Below are positions 20,985 to 26,750 of a stretch of 26,750 nucleotides of DNA, in pieces. The DNA is taken from positions 1 to 26,750 of the IMG/VR virus record IMGVR_UViG_3300001450_000008; one strand, given 5' to 3'. The stretch comes from a virus. Every line of letters begins with the position of its first letter. Positions within the stretch are counted from its first letter, which is position 1. The position numbers and the translations under genes are program-made. The notes under the pieces are model-generated. The model was not told where the DNA came from, searched no databases, and saw only the letters and a program-made list of their open reading frames with translations.

Positions 20985-21179
20985 TTGAAAGTGGTTAAGA
21001 ACTATTCATTAAATATTGAAGTGATAAGGGCATTTGACGCTGAAGTTTCTGATCAAACAAGGTCTAGGTTAATTGAGGCACTTATAATAAAATTTTTAGT
21101 TGAATATACTAGGGGTAGTGTCCAAACAACCCCTAGTGACGATTCCAGTCTTACCACAGAAAAGGAAGCGATACTATGA
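20985..21179 (+). CDS. Ribbon-helix-helix protein, likely regulator or initiator partner
   Basis: The product has 64 residues from TTG 20985 (GTG 20991 in frame): a beta strand (VVKNYSL), helix one (IEVIRAFDAEV), turn (SDQTRS), helix two (RLIEALIIKFLVEY), then a Ser/Thr-rich tail. This is the CopG-type arrangement. Its TGA overlaps the ATG of the SF3 helicase, like copy-control RHH proteins paired with replication genes on plasmids. Its probable operator lies just upstream. It could repress helicase expression or bind the origin repeats. Confidence 0.7.
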   Translation: MKVVKNYSLNIEVIRAFDAEVSDQTRSRLIEALIIKFLVEYTRGSVQTTPSDDSSLTTEKEAIL

Positions 21180-22849
21180 CTTTAATTCCTAATGATAAAT
21201 TGATTACTAATTGTGAGTTTTGTCTTAAAGACGATTTTGAAAACTGTGTTAACGGTGGTTTATGTCCAAACTATCCAAGTAAACCTCAGTTATCTACTAG
21301 AACCGTACTATGTGATCACTGTCAAAAAGACGGTGGGTATATGAACGGGTACCATGAGATATGTGAGCAGAATTATATCAACAATGGCATGAAGACATTT
21401 TGTCAGTGTACCAATATGGGACATGGTAGGAATGTTACAACTTCCAACGAGTCGTTATCATTTGCAGACCAAATTAAGTTCGAGGCTGACTCATTAGATA
21501 CTGTAAAACATGAGCATAAGGACAGAATTGACATTGTTACTGGTAGGCTAATTACAAAATATAATTTTATTACTGCAAGGGAAACCGATTCAATTTATTA
21601 TTTCAATGGCAAGATTTATGATTCCAAGAATTGTGAGTCAGTAATCAAACAGGAAACTGAGGCACAGATTGTAGAGTGTACCAAGTCAGACAAATCCGAA
21701 GTCATTGACAAGATAAAGTCAAGAACCTATGAAAGTCTTGAACATTTTGACAGTGACATTGACATTCTAGTCGTACAAAACGGGGTGCTGAATTTACAGA
21801 CAATGGAATTGTCGTCACATACCCCCCTTCTTTTGACAAAGGTTTTGTTACCTTGTAATTACGCCAAGCCTGAGTTTGAAATTAGATCAGATGATATTTT
21901 TGAGTCGTTAAAGTCAAACTTACAAGACACGTTGTTTTGGAAGTTCTTAGAAACTTCTTTTACAAAAGAGTATGTCATTGATGAAAAATCCATGCTTACC
22001 GTATTGGAAATGATGGCTTCGACATTCATTAGAAAGAATATTGACGAAAGAAGTTTTATCATGCTTGGCAACGGTGCCAATGGAAAGTCAGTATGTCTTG
22101 ACTATCTTTCCACACTGTTAGGAAATGACAACGTGTCACATATTCCGTTACAGGTTTTGGCTGAAGACAAATTTGCTTCGGCAAGACTTGACGGAAAACA
22201 AGCAAACATATTTTCTGACTTGGAAAGAAACGAGCTGTTCCATACAGGTATGATTAAGGATCTGTCTTCAGGCGAACCAGTACACGCACAGTTAAAAAAC
22301 AAAAACGGTTTTGATCTTTACCCTTTTGCTTCATTGGTATTTTCATGCAACAAGTTTCCCAGAGTCTTTGACCAGTCGCAGGGATTTTTCCGTAGATGGA
22401 TTCTTATTTTTTGGGAAAGAAACTTTGAGAAAGACCCACAAAGAAATGACAACTTGAAAAAGGAACTGTTGGAAAAGTCTGATGAAATGGACTTGGTATT
22501 CTCATGTCTGATTCATGTTGCCAAGATGTTATATGACTCTAACAGATTTTTAAATCCTAAAGACTGGAAGACGGTTCAAAAAATGTGGAATGAAAATTCC
22601 GATCCCTTGAACTGGTTTGTCGAGAACCATATTATTGATTCAAACGGTCACCGTTCAAAACGTGACACATACCAGTTTTATAAAAAAACAATGTTTGAAA
22701 AGGGCGAGGTTCCTTTGGGCATGGGTAGATTCAGCAAGGCTTTTTCGGAATATTATGAGGACTCAAAGTCAGACCATGAAAGAATTTGGCTGAACATTGA
22801 GTTCAGGGAACCACAGCAAACAATATTAGAGGACAGTGATAAAACATGA
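21176..22849 (+). CDS. SF3 (D5-like) replicative helicase with N-terminal zinc-finger-like Cys clusters
   Basis: This encodes 557 residues. The N-terminal ~90 hold Cys clusters (CEFC, CVNGGLC, CDHC, CEQNY, CQC), likely two zinc sites. A D5_N-like region follows. The helicase core has Walker A GNGANGKS (298-305), Walker B NIFSDLE (344-350), motif C FSCNKFP (389-395, Asn392) and an arginine-finger region FFRRW (about 405-409). SF3 helicases unwind origins of viruses and plasmids. No archaeo-eukaryotic primase or primpol signature is obvious in the N-terminal part, and no polymerase gene is present, so host primase and polymerase are probably recruited. The gene is coupled to the RHH gene by ATGA, next to the candidate origin. 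Confidence 0.9.
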   Translation: MTLIPNDKLITNCEFCLKDDFENCVNGGLCPNYPSKPQLSTRTVLCDHCQKDGGYMNGYHEICEQNYINNGMKTFCQCTNMGHGRNVTTSNESLSFADQIKFEADSLDTVKHEHKDRIDIVTGRLITKYNFITARETDSIYYFNGKIYDSKNCESVIKQETEAQIVECTKSDKSEVIDKIKSRTYESLEHFDSDIDILVVQNGVLNLQTMELSSHTPLLLTKVLLPCNYAKPEFEIRSDDIFESLKSNLQDTLFWKFLETSFTKEYVIDEKSMLTVLEMMASTFIRKNIDERSFIMLGNGANGKSVCLDYLSTLLGNDNVSHIPLQVLAEDKFASARLDGKQANIFSDLERNELFHTGMIKDLSSGEPVHAQLKNKNGFDLYPFASLVFSCNKFPRVFDQSQGFFRRWILIFWERNFEKDPQRNDNLKKELLEKSDEMDLVFSCLIHVAKMLYDSNRFLNPKDWKTVQKMWNENSDPLNWFVENHIIDSNGHRSKRDTYQFYKKTMFEKGEVPLGMGRFSKAFSEYYEDSKSDHERIWLNIEFREPQQTILEDSDKT

Positions 22850-22962
22850 GGTGTTTATTATGTGGCAAAGTTGTAAAGGTTCCCAATAATTATCATTGTT
22901 GGGTTGTTTCACAACAATGTGCCAAGTGTCATTATTTTGGGGGTAAAAAAATTGTCAGGTAG
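22846..22962 (+). CDS. Mini zinc-ribbon protein
   Basis: The product has 38 residues with CLLC at the start and CAKC later, plus His residues nearby, a typical small zinc ribbon with a basic end (GGKKIVR). The ATG overlaps the helicase TGA, and the gene overlaps the next one by 11 nt. Confidence 0.6.
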   Translation: MRCLLCGKVVKVPNNYHCWVVSQQCAKCHYFGGKKIVR

Positions 22963-23125
22963 AAACTATGAACTGTATTCGTATTGCAACGGCTGTTCAG
23001 AAAGAAAGATGAAAAAATTTCCTAAAAATATGCTAAGATGTGATTTTTGTAATGAGAAACTAAGACACAAACCAAAGTCACCCTCAGCTAAAAGACGGGA
23101 AAATGTTAACTATACTCGTATTTAA
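22952..23125 (+). CDS. Zinc-ribbon protein with basic tail
   Basis: TTG 22952 overlaps the end of the preceding gene and is the likely start of a 57-residue product; a longer in-frame start at 22904 exists. CNGC and CDFC flank a basic stretch (SERKMKKFPKNMLR), and the tail is rich in Lys and Arg (HKPKSPSAKRRE). Nucleic-acid binding is likely. Confidence 0.6.
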   Translation: MSGRNYELYSYCNGCSERKMKKFPKNMLRCDFCNEKLRHKPKSPSAKRRENVNYTRI

Positions 23126-23128
23126 ATA
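23121..23128 (+). promoter_or_regulatory. TATA box for the 23155 unit
   Basis: TTTAAATA is centred about 30 nt before ATG 23155, overlapping the preceding stop codon. It starts a new transcription unit within the dense cluster. Confidence 0.45.
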
Positions 23129-23154
23129 TGGGTATAGTTTGATATATTCAGGGC

Positions 23155-23331
23155 ATGGCTAGACCAAGAATAGATTACCAAACTCAATGTATCTGTATGG
23201 AATGTAACCAACTTTATTCAAAGGAATTAAAATTAACCATGTGTCCTAACCCGAATTGCTACAATGCTCATCTACGATTTCAGTCAAGAAGCAAGTCTGC
23301 TCGACACCGTAGAGAGGTCAAGAGGTATTGA
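23155..23331 (+). CDS. Zinc-ribbon protein with Arg-rich tail
   Basis: The product has 58 residues with Cys at CICMEC and CPNPNC, about 15 residues apart, then a basic tail (RSKSARHRREVKRY). It probably binds DNA or RNA. A TATA box 30 nt upstream supports a leaderless ATG. Its stop overlaps the TTG of the next gene. Confidence 0.65.
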   Translation: MARPRIDYQTQCICMECNQLYSKELKLTMCPNPNCYNAHLRFQSRSKSARHRREVKRY

Positions 23332-23429
23332 AGTGCAAGTTATGTGGGGAAAATTTTGATGAAGAGGACAGGTTCAAACACCAAAGTCAGAAACACTTTT
23401 GGTATTTGGGTGACATAACTGATGATTGA
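23328..23429 (+). CDS. Mini C2H2 zinc-finger protein
   Basis: The product has 33 residues from TTG 23328: CKLC, then H-x4-H (HQSQKH) at finger spacing, then an acidic end. The start overlaps the previous TGA and the stop lies inside the next gene's start (ATGATTGA). Probably a single finger. Confidence 0.55.
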   Translation: MKCKLCGENFDEEDRFKHQSQKHFWYLGDITDD

Positions 23430-24429
23430 AATTATAATGCTTATGATGTTGGGTAATGCTGGTGCATTGATGGACGTACAGATCAACATAGATGAGAAAA
23501 CTGAACTGGTTACAGAACTTGAAAAGGAATTTGAAGAACTGCTTGTAAAAAAAACTGCACAGGAAGTCAAGTTGAACATATTGTTTAACGAGTTTAAACA
23601 GTATGAACGTGAAGAAGAATGGGATAACTCAAAGACTAGACAGGAATTTGTAGAGTTTAAGGCAAGGGAAGTCAAGAGTGAATGGCGTGTCGAGTATAGA
23701 ATACTTGATAAAATAATAATTGAGTTTAAAAAATTAGAACATGATTTAGAAACTGCCAAGATACTACTGGAAAGAATGAACAAGGATTTTGAAAATATAA
23801 CCAAAGCAAACTCAGATGTAAACAGATACAATAATATCTCAATTTCACTTAGCAAGAACTGTCAGACCATGATCGAGTACGGGTTATACACCAACTGCCC
23901 TACCTATCGTGAACTGTTTGACACGTTTGATACGACAAATCCAACTGCGTCAGGCACAATGACTGACTATGGGTATGATGTTTCTAGGGAAAACATAATG
24001 AAAAAGCATTGGAAATTTTATGAATATCAGACTGACTTTGATTTAATCATGGTAGATCCTGACTCTGACTATCAGAACAAGTCAGTCAATATAGAAATTC
24101 AGGCTAGTAACTTTACCACTCTTTCGGTAGTTGGTAGTGACAATGCAAGGGGTTTTAAAAATGGAAGTTATACAACATGGGAAAATTTTAAAGTCACTGA
24201 GGACTGCCGTCAGATAATTGTTGCACCTAACATGGAACTGATTACACAGGCTGTTGAATACGCAAGAAACAACTGTAACGGTGAGATTGAAGTCTTGAAA
24301 AATACTGTTATCAAGCAAGAACCCACACCACATGACGATAGGAACTGGCGTGACTCACCAGCACTGGTTTATCAGGACTGGTTAAGGAACGCCATTGAAA
24401 ACAACAAAGGACTGATGTTAGGTGGTTAA
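23422..24429 (+). CDS. Coiled-coil protein with unrecognised C-terminal domain
   Basis: This encodes 335 residues from ATG 23422, chosen for its overlap with the preceding stop; ATG 23470 is in frame. Residues ~25-130 are rich in Glu, Lys and Leu and form a probable coiled coil. The C-terminal ~190 residues have alpha/beta character with FDLIMVDPDSDYQNKSVNIEIQ-type strands and several Trp and Tyr. The spacing of acidic residues before IEIQ loosely recalls PD-(D/E)XK nucleases, but the lysine is missing, so no function is assigned. It lies between zinc-finger genes and the integrase cluster. Confidence 0.6.
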   Translation: MIEIIMLMMLGNAGALMDVQINIDEKTELVTELEKEFEELLVKKTAQEVKLNILFNEFKQYEREEEWDNSKTRQEFVEFKAREVKSEWRVEYRILDKIIIEFKKLEHDLETAKILLERMNKDFENITKANSDVNRYNNISISLSKNCQTMIEYGLYTNCPTYRELFDTFDTTNPTASGTMTDYGYDVSRENIMKKHWKFYEYQTDFDLIMVDPDSDYQNKSVNIEIQASNFTTLSVVGSDNARGFKNGSYTTWENFKVTEDCRQIIVAPNMELITQAVEYARNNCNGEIEVLKNTVIKQEPTPHDDRNWRDSPALVYQDWLRNAIENNKGLMLGG

Positions 24430-24733
24430 GAAATTTAACAATAGGTATGACAACCTAAGTCCGTTTAAAAGAATCTTGCACAAATATACAGGCTTTATTG
24501 TGATGGGTATTTTTATTGCAGTTGTCTTTACTGCTTGGACTATGTATGATCAGGAAACAGAATTTTTTCATTCATGGGCTTGTGACAAACTGTTTTATTA
24601 TATGCAAGAAGAAACAACCTATGGCTATACTGGACACGCAGAACTGGACGAGGAAAAACACCTAAAGTTACATGAGTTATATGACACTGACTGTACCAAA
24701 GGAAACTTCCAGCCGTCAGACAAAATACATTAA
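24422..24733 (+). CDS. Single-pass membrane protein
   Basis: The product has 103 residues from GTG 24422, overlapping the previous gene by 8 nt. A basic N-terminus (KKFNNRYDNLSPFKRILHK) is followed by one helix at about 24-43. A C-terminal domain of ~60 residues has two Cys (WACDKL, DTDCTK) that could form a disulfide outside the cell. Topology is N-in, C-out. Function unknown. Confidence 0.6.
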   Translation: MVKKFNNRYDNLSPFKRILHKYTGFIVMGIFIAVVFTAWTMYDQETEFFHSWACDKLFYYMQEETTYGYTGHAELDEEKHLKLHELYDTDCTKGNFQPSDKIH

Positions 24734-24757
24734 ATATAAGGTCATTTAGTATAAATC

Positions 24758-24898
24758 ATGGACAGATGGGACGATACACCTCAAGATTTAGTTCAGATTA
24801 AACGTAACAAATTAAAAAAACTACTAGTCTTATATGGAATTGCTGGTGCATTGACAGGTATATCATTCGGGCTATACTTTTCGGGTGCTGTTTGCTAA
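24758..24898 (+). CDS. Small single-span membrane protein
   Basis: The product has 46 residues: a charged N-terminus with Lys/Arg (about 14-22) and a hydrophobic helix at about 23-45. TTAAATATAA (24730-24739) lies about 24 nt upstream, so the ATG is probably leaderless. It ends with a TAATG overlap. Function unknown. Confidence 0.55.
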   Translation: MDRWDDTPQDLVQIKRNKLKKLLVLYGIAGALTGISFGLYFSGAVC

Positions 24899-25017
24899 TG
24901 CCACATGGGTCTGATTACGGTTATGGCGTAACAAATTACACAGTAAAATCTGGAAAGCGTTGCCCTGCTTGTGGCAAGACAAAATGTAAGCATGGCAGAA
25001 AAGCTAGAGTTTTCTAA
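24898..25017 (+). CDS. Mini zinc-finger protein upstream of the integrase
   Basis: The product has 39 residues. CPACGKTKCKHG forms a compact CxxC...C-x-H site, followed by a basic end (RKARVF). It is joined by TAATG overlaps to the membrane-protein gene before it and the integrase gene after it. It could act as an excisionase-like or regulatory partner; this is only suggested by position. Confidence 0.6.
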   Translation: MPHGSDYGYGVTNYTVKSGKRCPACGKTKCKHGRKARVF

Positions 25018-25595
25018 TGCAAGATAAAGTAAATTATATTTCCCCCGAAACTTTTGAGAGAATCGTTGACTATATACCGATACTAGGTATTCGCAAGTGG
25101 AAAGACGAGGACATTAAAATGCTCTATAAGACAATGTATTACTGTGCATTACGGGCTAACGAGGCAATTCATTTAAAGAAAGAAAGTTTCAACTTGGAAG
25201 ACAGGGAAATTTATCTAGGCAAAACCAAAACAAAGAAACAAGATACTGCACATATTCCTCATATTTTTGTAGATGAACTAAAGACTTGGCTTATCTTCAA
25301 GGAAAAAGGTAGGCTGTTTGAAGGATTGACATATCCAAGACTGTATGTATGGTGTAAAAGAATAGGATCTGACTTGGATATTTCAGCATGGCAAAGTCTT
25401 GAAGCCGAAGTTGGTGAAAAGGTTGTGACACATTTGTTCAGAAAAAGTATTGGCAAGGAAATGTTAAACGGTACTCATGGTGAAAAAGCCAGTTCGATAC
25501 CAGTCATTTCAAAACACCTCAGACATTCAAAACCTTCCATGACAGTTGACCATTATCTAAAAGCCAGTCTTGAATCAGTCAAAGAGGCGTGGTAG
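25017..25595 (+). CDS. Tyrosine recombinase (integrase), catalytic-domain-only
   Basis: This encodes 192 residues carrying the expected catalytic set: Arg46 in CALRANEAIHL, Lys72/Lys74 in the beta-hairpin, His139-x-x-Arg142 in THLFRKS, His170 in LRHSKPS, and the nucleophile Tyr180 in VDHYL. There is little room for the usual N-terminal core-binding domain, so it is short like several archaeal virus and plasmid integrases. It would integrate or excise the circular genome, or resolve dimers. No tRNA-derived attachment site was recognised nearby. The start is fixed by a TAATG overlap with the zinc-finger gene. Confidence 0.85.
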   Translation: MQDKVNYISPETFERIVDYIPILGIRKWKDEDIKMLYKTMYYCALRANEAIHLKKESFNLEDREIYLGKTKTKKQDTAHIPHIFVDELKTWLIFKEKGRLFEGLTYPRLYVWCKRIGSDLDISAWQSLEAEVGEKVVTHLFRKSIGKEMLNGTHGEKASSIPVISKHLRHSKPSMTVDHYLKASLESVKEAW

Positions 25596-25628
25596 TATTT
25601 TTATACTATAATGTTTTGTACATAATTA

Positions 25629-25718
25629 ATGCCGTTTAAAAAAGGAAACAGACCTCACAACAAAGGGCACGTTAAAGTCGGTTCACATTTTAAAGCAAAA
25701 CCAAAACGTAAGAAATGA
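25629..25718 (+). CDS. Tiny basic protein
   Basis: The product has 29 residues, rich in Lys, His and Arg (GNRPHNKGH, KAKPKRKK). A TATA-like TTTTTATA (25598-25605) lies about 27 nt before the ATG. Its stop overlaps the next ATG. Composition suggests nucleic-acid binding or condensation. Confidence 0.5.
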   Translation: MPFKKGNRPHNKGHVKVGSHFKAKPKRKK

Positions 25719-25801
25719 CGGGTGTAAAAGGTTCTTGCAGAACAAAATATAATCGAAGTATTCCAAAGACTTACAAAAAAAAGTCAAAGAAAAAGAAATA
25801 G
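25715..25801 (+). CDS. Tiny Lys-rich protein
   Basis: The product has 28 residues ending in KTYKKKSKKKK. It is coupled by ATGA overlap to the preceding tiny basic protein and abuts the end of the convergent minus-strand operon at 25802. Likely function as for its neighbour; one may be a partner of the other. Confidence 0.45.
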   Translation: MTGVKGSCRTKYNRSIPKTYKKKSKKKK

Positions 25802-26077
25802 TTATTTTTTAAACTGACTCATAAAAGCGTCAATCAATATTACACAGCCATTTACGGGTTCACTATGGTCTATTAGAAATGACTTGTTTTCTACAAACTT
25901 CAAATCAAATTCTATGTCCTTAGTAACCATAACTATGTCATCCCTTGTTACAAGCCAGTCTTCCAAGTCATAGTCAGACACGCCCTGTGGTGTAAAGACC
26001 AGTTTGTAACCCAACTTTCGCAGTTTTCGTACAAGCTTGGCATTTCTGATATTTTCATCAAGAAATATCTTTTTCAT
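25802..26077 (-). CDS. PIN-like (DUF5615-type) small protein
   Basis: The product has 91 residues from ATG 26077, chosen because MKKIFLDEN is the usual start of the family; the frame is open to 26125. Acidic residues at expected places are Asp7 (FLDEN), Asp35 (VSDYDLEDW) and Asp54/Asp58 (VTKDIEFD), typical of PIN-like nuclease folds often found as toxins beside a DUF433 antitoxin. No DUF433 or other clear antitoxin lies next to it; the upstream gene is a zinc-ribbon-like protein. An RNase aimed at host or rival transcripts is possible. It is the last gene of the minus operon and overlaps the upstream gene by 20 nt. Confidence 0.65.
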   Translation of the reverse strand: MKKIFLDENIRNAKLVRKLRKLGYKLVFTPQGVSDYDLEDWLVTRDDIVMVTKDIEFDLKFVENKSFLIDHSEPVNGCVILIDAFMSQFKK

Positions 26078-26372
26078 ACCAGCCATATCCCCTAAGTCCG
26101 TCACGTTTTTCGTACAAACTTTCAAGCCATTCCTTGTCAGTCAGGATTTCATCACCTGTCATTTCATAATGTGTCAGAATTATGGAATAACAGTCTAGGC
26201 ATTTACCTACTAGATTTCCATAACCCCCGTCAAACCCGTCTGTATTGCTTCTTGAATGGAAACTTACCATTCTATGGTTACAGTCTTTAGGGTCTTGCAA
26301 CTCACCAAGTATCGCATTGATTATTGTCTTTGCTTCAGACTCGGAAGCCTTACGGATTTCAATCAAATCCAT
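26058..26372 (-). CDS. Hypothetical protein with possible zinc site
   Basis: The product has 104 residues from ATG 26372 (GTG 26375 in frame). A helical N-terminus precedes DCNHRMVSFHS and GKCLDCYS, a Cys/His set that could bind zinc. The C-terminal ~40 residues are charged, with several Tyr and Trp. It overlaps the genes on both sides. As the neighbour of the PIN-like protein it could be its partner, but it does not look like a known antitoxin. Confidence 0.6.
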   Translation of the reverse strand: MDLIEIRKASESEAKTIINAILGELQDPKDCNHRMVSFHSRSNTDGFDGGYGNLVGKCLDCYSIILTHYEMTGDEILTDKEWLESLYEKRDGLRGYGWYEKDIS

Positions 26373-26556
26373 CACCTGTTCTTTTTATGGCTTCAAAAAT
26401 TACCAATACAGTAAGTGTACTGCTCATTGTATAATTTACCATTGACACCTGTATAGGCTTACAACTGTTTTCATATCCGTACATATTGATTTGTGAATCA
26501 ATCGGTTCGGTTGTTGAATCCTGTTCAAACAAATGAGTATGGGTTCTTTCACTCAT
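26359..26556 (-). CDS. Hypothetical protein
   Basis: The product has 65 residues from ATG 26556, which overlaps the stop of the upstream zinc-ribbon gene; a longer in-frame opening to 26610 exists but would lie inside that gene. Ser/Thr-rich, with a weakly hydrophobic stretch (about 42-55) and no recognised motif. Confidence 0.55.
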   Translation of the reverse strand: MSERTHTHLFEQDSTTEPIDSQINMYGYENSCKPIQVSMVNYTMSSTLTVLVIFEAIKRTGDGFD

Positions 26557-26707
26557 TGTGTACGTCCTCAACAAAACAACCAGCACATAGATACACGTTA
26601 CCATCAACAAAAGTTATTTCTTTGTTTTTTGGCAACTTTGTAACTATGTATCTGTGACCTATCCCTATCGGATTTTCACAGTTGTCGCAGTATAGTGAAG
26701 ACTTCAT
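26549..26707 (-). CDS. Mini zinc-ribbon protein
   Basis: The product has 52 residues with CDNC (Cys7, Cys10) and CAGC (Cys41, Cys44), 30 residues apart, a classic zinc-ribbon layout. The ATG overlaps the TGA at 26704-26706 of the gene that crosses the window ends. That ATGA overlap is part of the evidence for circularity. Confidence 0.65.
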   Translation of the reverse strand: MKSSLYCDNCENPIGIGHRYIVTKLPKNKEITFVDGNVYLCAGCFVEDVHNE

Positions 26708-26750
26708 TGGTATTCAATTCCTTTTGCTTCGTCTTTGTCTGAATACATTC
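26704..26750 (-). CDS. Small hypothetical protein, 3' part (continues from the left edge)
   Basis: A frame open from the right edge ends at TGA 26704-26706. It is in phase with the minus-strand gene that leaves the window at base 1, given a direct join of base 26750 to base 1. See the entry at 1-97. Confidence 0.5.
   Translation of the reverse strand, partial: MYSDKDEAKGIEYQ

Noticed and set aside
23340-23855. 171-codon minus-strand frame
   Set aside because: It is antisense to the coiled-coil gene at 23422. Its Ser/Leu/Phe-rich composition is the mirror of Glu/Lys codons.
1-26750. Linear genome with terminal repeats, as in known thaumarchaeal spindle viruses
   Set aside because: The first and last bases share no direct or inverted repeat, no protein-primed polymerase is encoded, and an operon reads through the join.

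Overview
The window reads as one complete, circular, AT-rich archaeal virus or virus-like mobile genome of 26,750 bp. A minus-strand operon runs through both ends of the given sequence. Joining base 26750 to base 1 keeps a reading frame open and restores a start/stop overlap with the next gene. Host clues fit an ammonia-oxidising archaeon (Thaumarchaeota/Nitrososphaerota) best, but this is inference. They are TATA boxes 24-31 nt upstream of start codons with no Shine-Dalgarno motif (leaderless transcription), signal peptides ending in AFAQ, and the fibronectin-III/LamG surface-protein style. No rRNA, canonical tRNA, CRISPR array or insertion sequence was found.

Region 1, structural (about 0.6-17.4 kb, mostly plus strand): a basic mini-protein, a series of membrane proteins, and two very large genes that take up 50% of the genome. 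The membrane proteins include two small proteins with two membrane spans each. The first of these has its own strong promoter and a T-run after it, and is the best candidate for a spindle-virus-type major capsid protein. The large genes encode a 2915-residue secreted, membrane-anchored, lectin- and FN3-rich surface protein (probable receptor-binding fibre) and a 1549-residue coiled-coil protein with a lysine-rich tail. There is no terminase, portal, HK97-type capsid protein or packaging ATPase. This argues for a membrane-type virion (spindle-shaped or pleomorphic), not a head-tail virus.

Region 2, replication, regulation and DNA processing (17.4-25.8 kb, plus strand): tightly overlapping genes for two ribbon-helix-helix proteins, an OB-fold-like candidate, a PD-(D/E)XK-like nuclease candidate, a PAPS-reductase/PP-loop enzyme, an SF3 (D5-type) helicase with N-terminal Cys clusters, a coiled-coil protein, small membrane proteins, a tyrosine recombinase and many 31-87-residue zinc-finger proteins. 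A non-coding stretch of about 370 bp upstream of the RHH-helicase pair holds nested inverted repeats, a terminator-like hairpin and 12-bp direct repeats. It is the best replication-origin candidate.

Region 3, minus-strand operon (25.8 kb through the junction to 0.57 kb): six overlapping or abutting small genes, including a zinc-ribbon protein and a stand-alone PIN-like (DUF5615-type) protein.

Taken together: an integrating element that brings its own helicase but no polymerase, regulates itself with RHH and zinc-finger proteins, and invests half its coding capacity in two giant virion proteins. The most notable features are the apparently nested domain architecture of the giant surface protein, the set of mini zinc-finger genes, and the putative origin.
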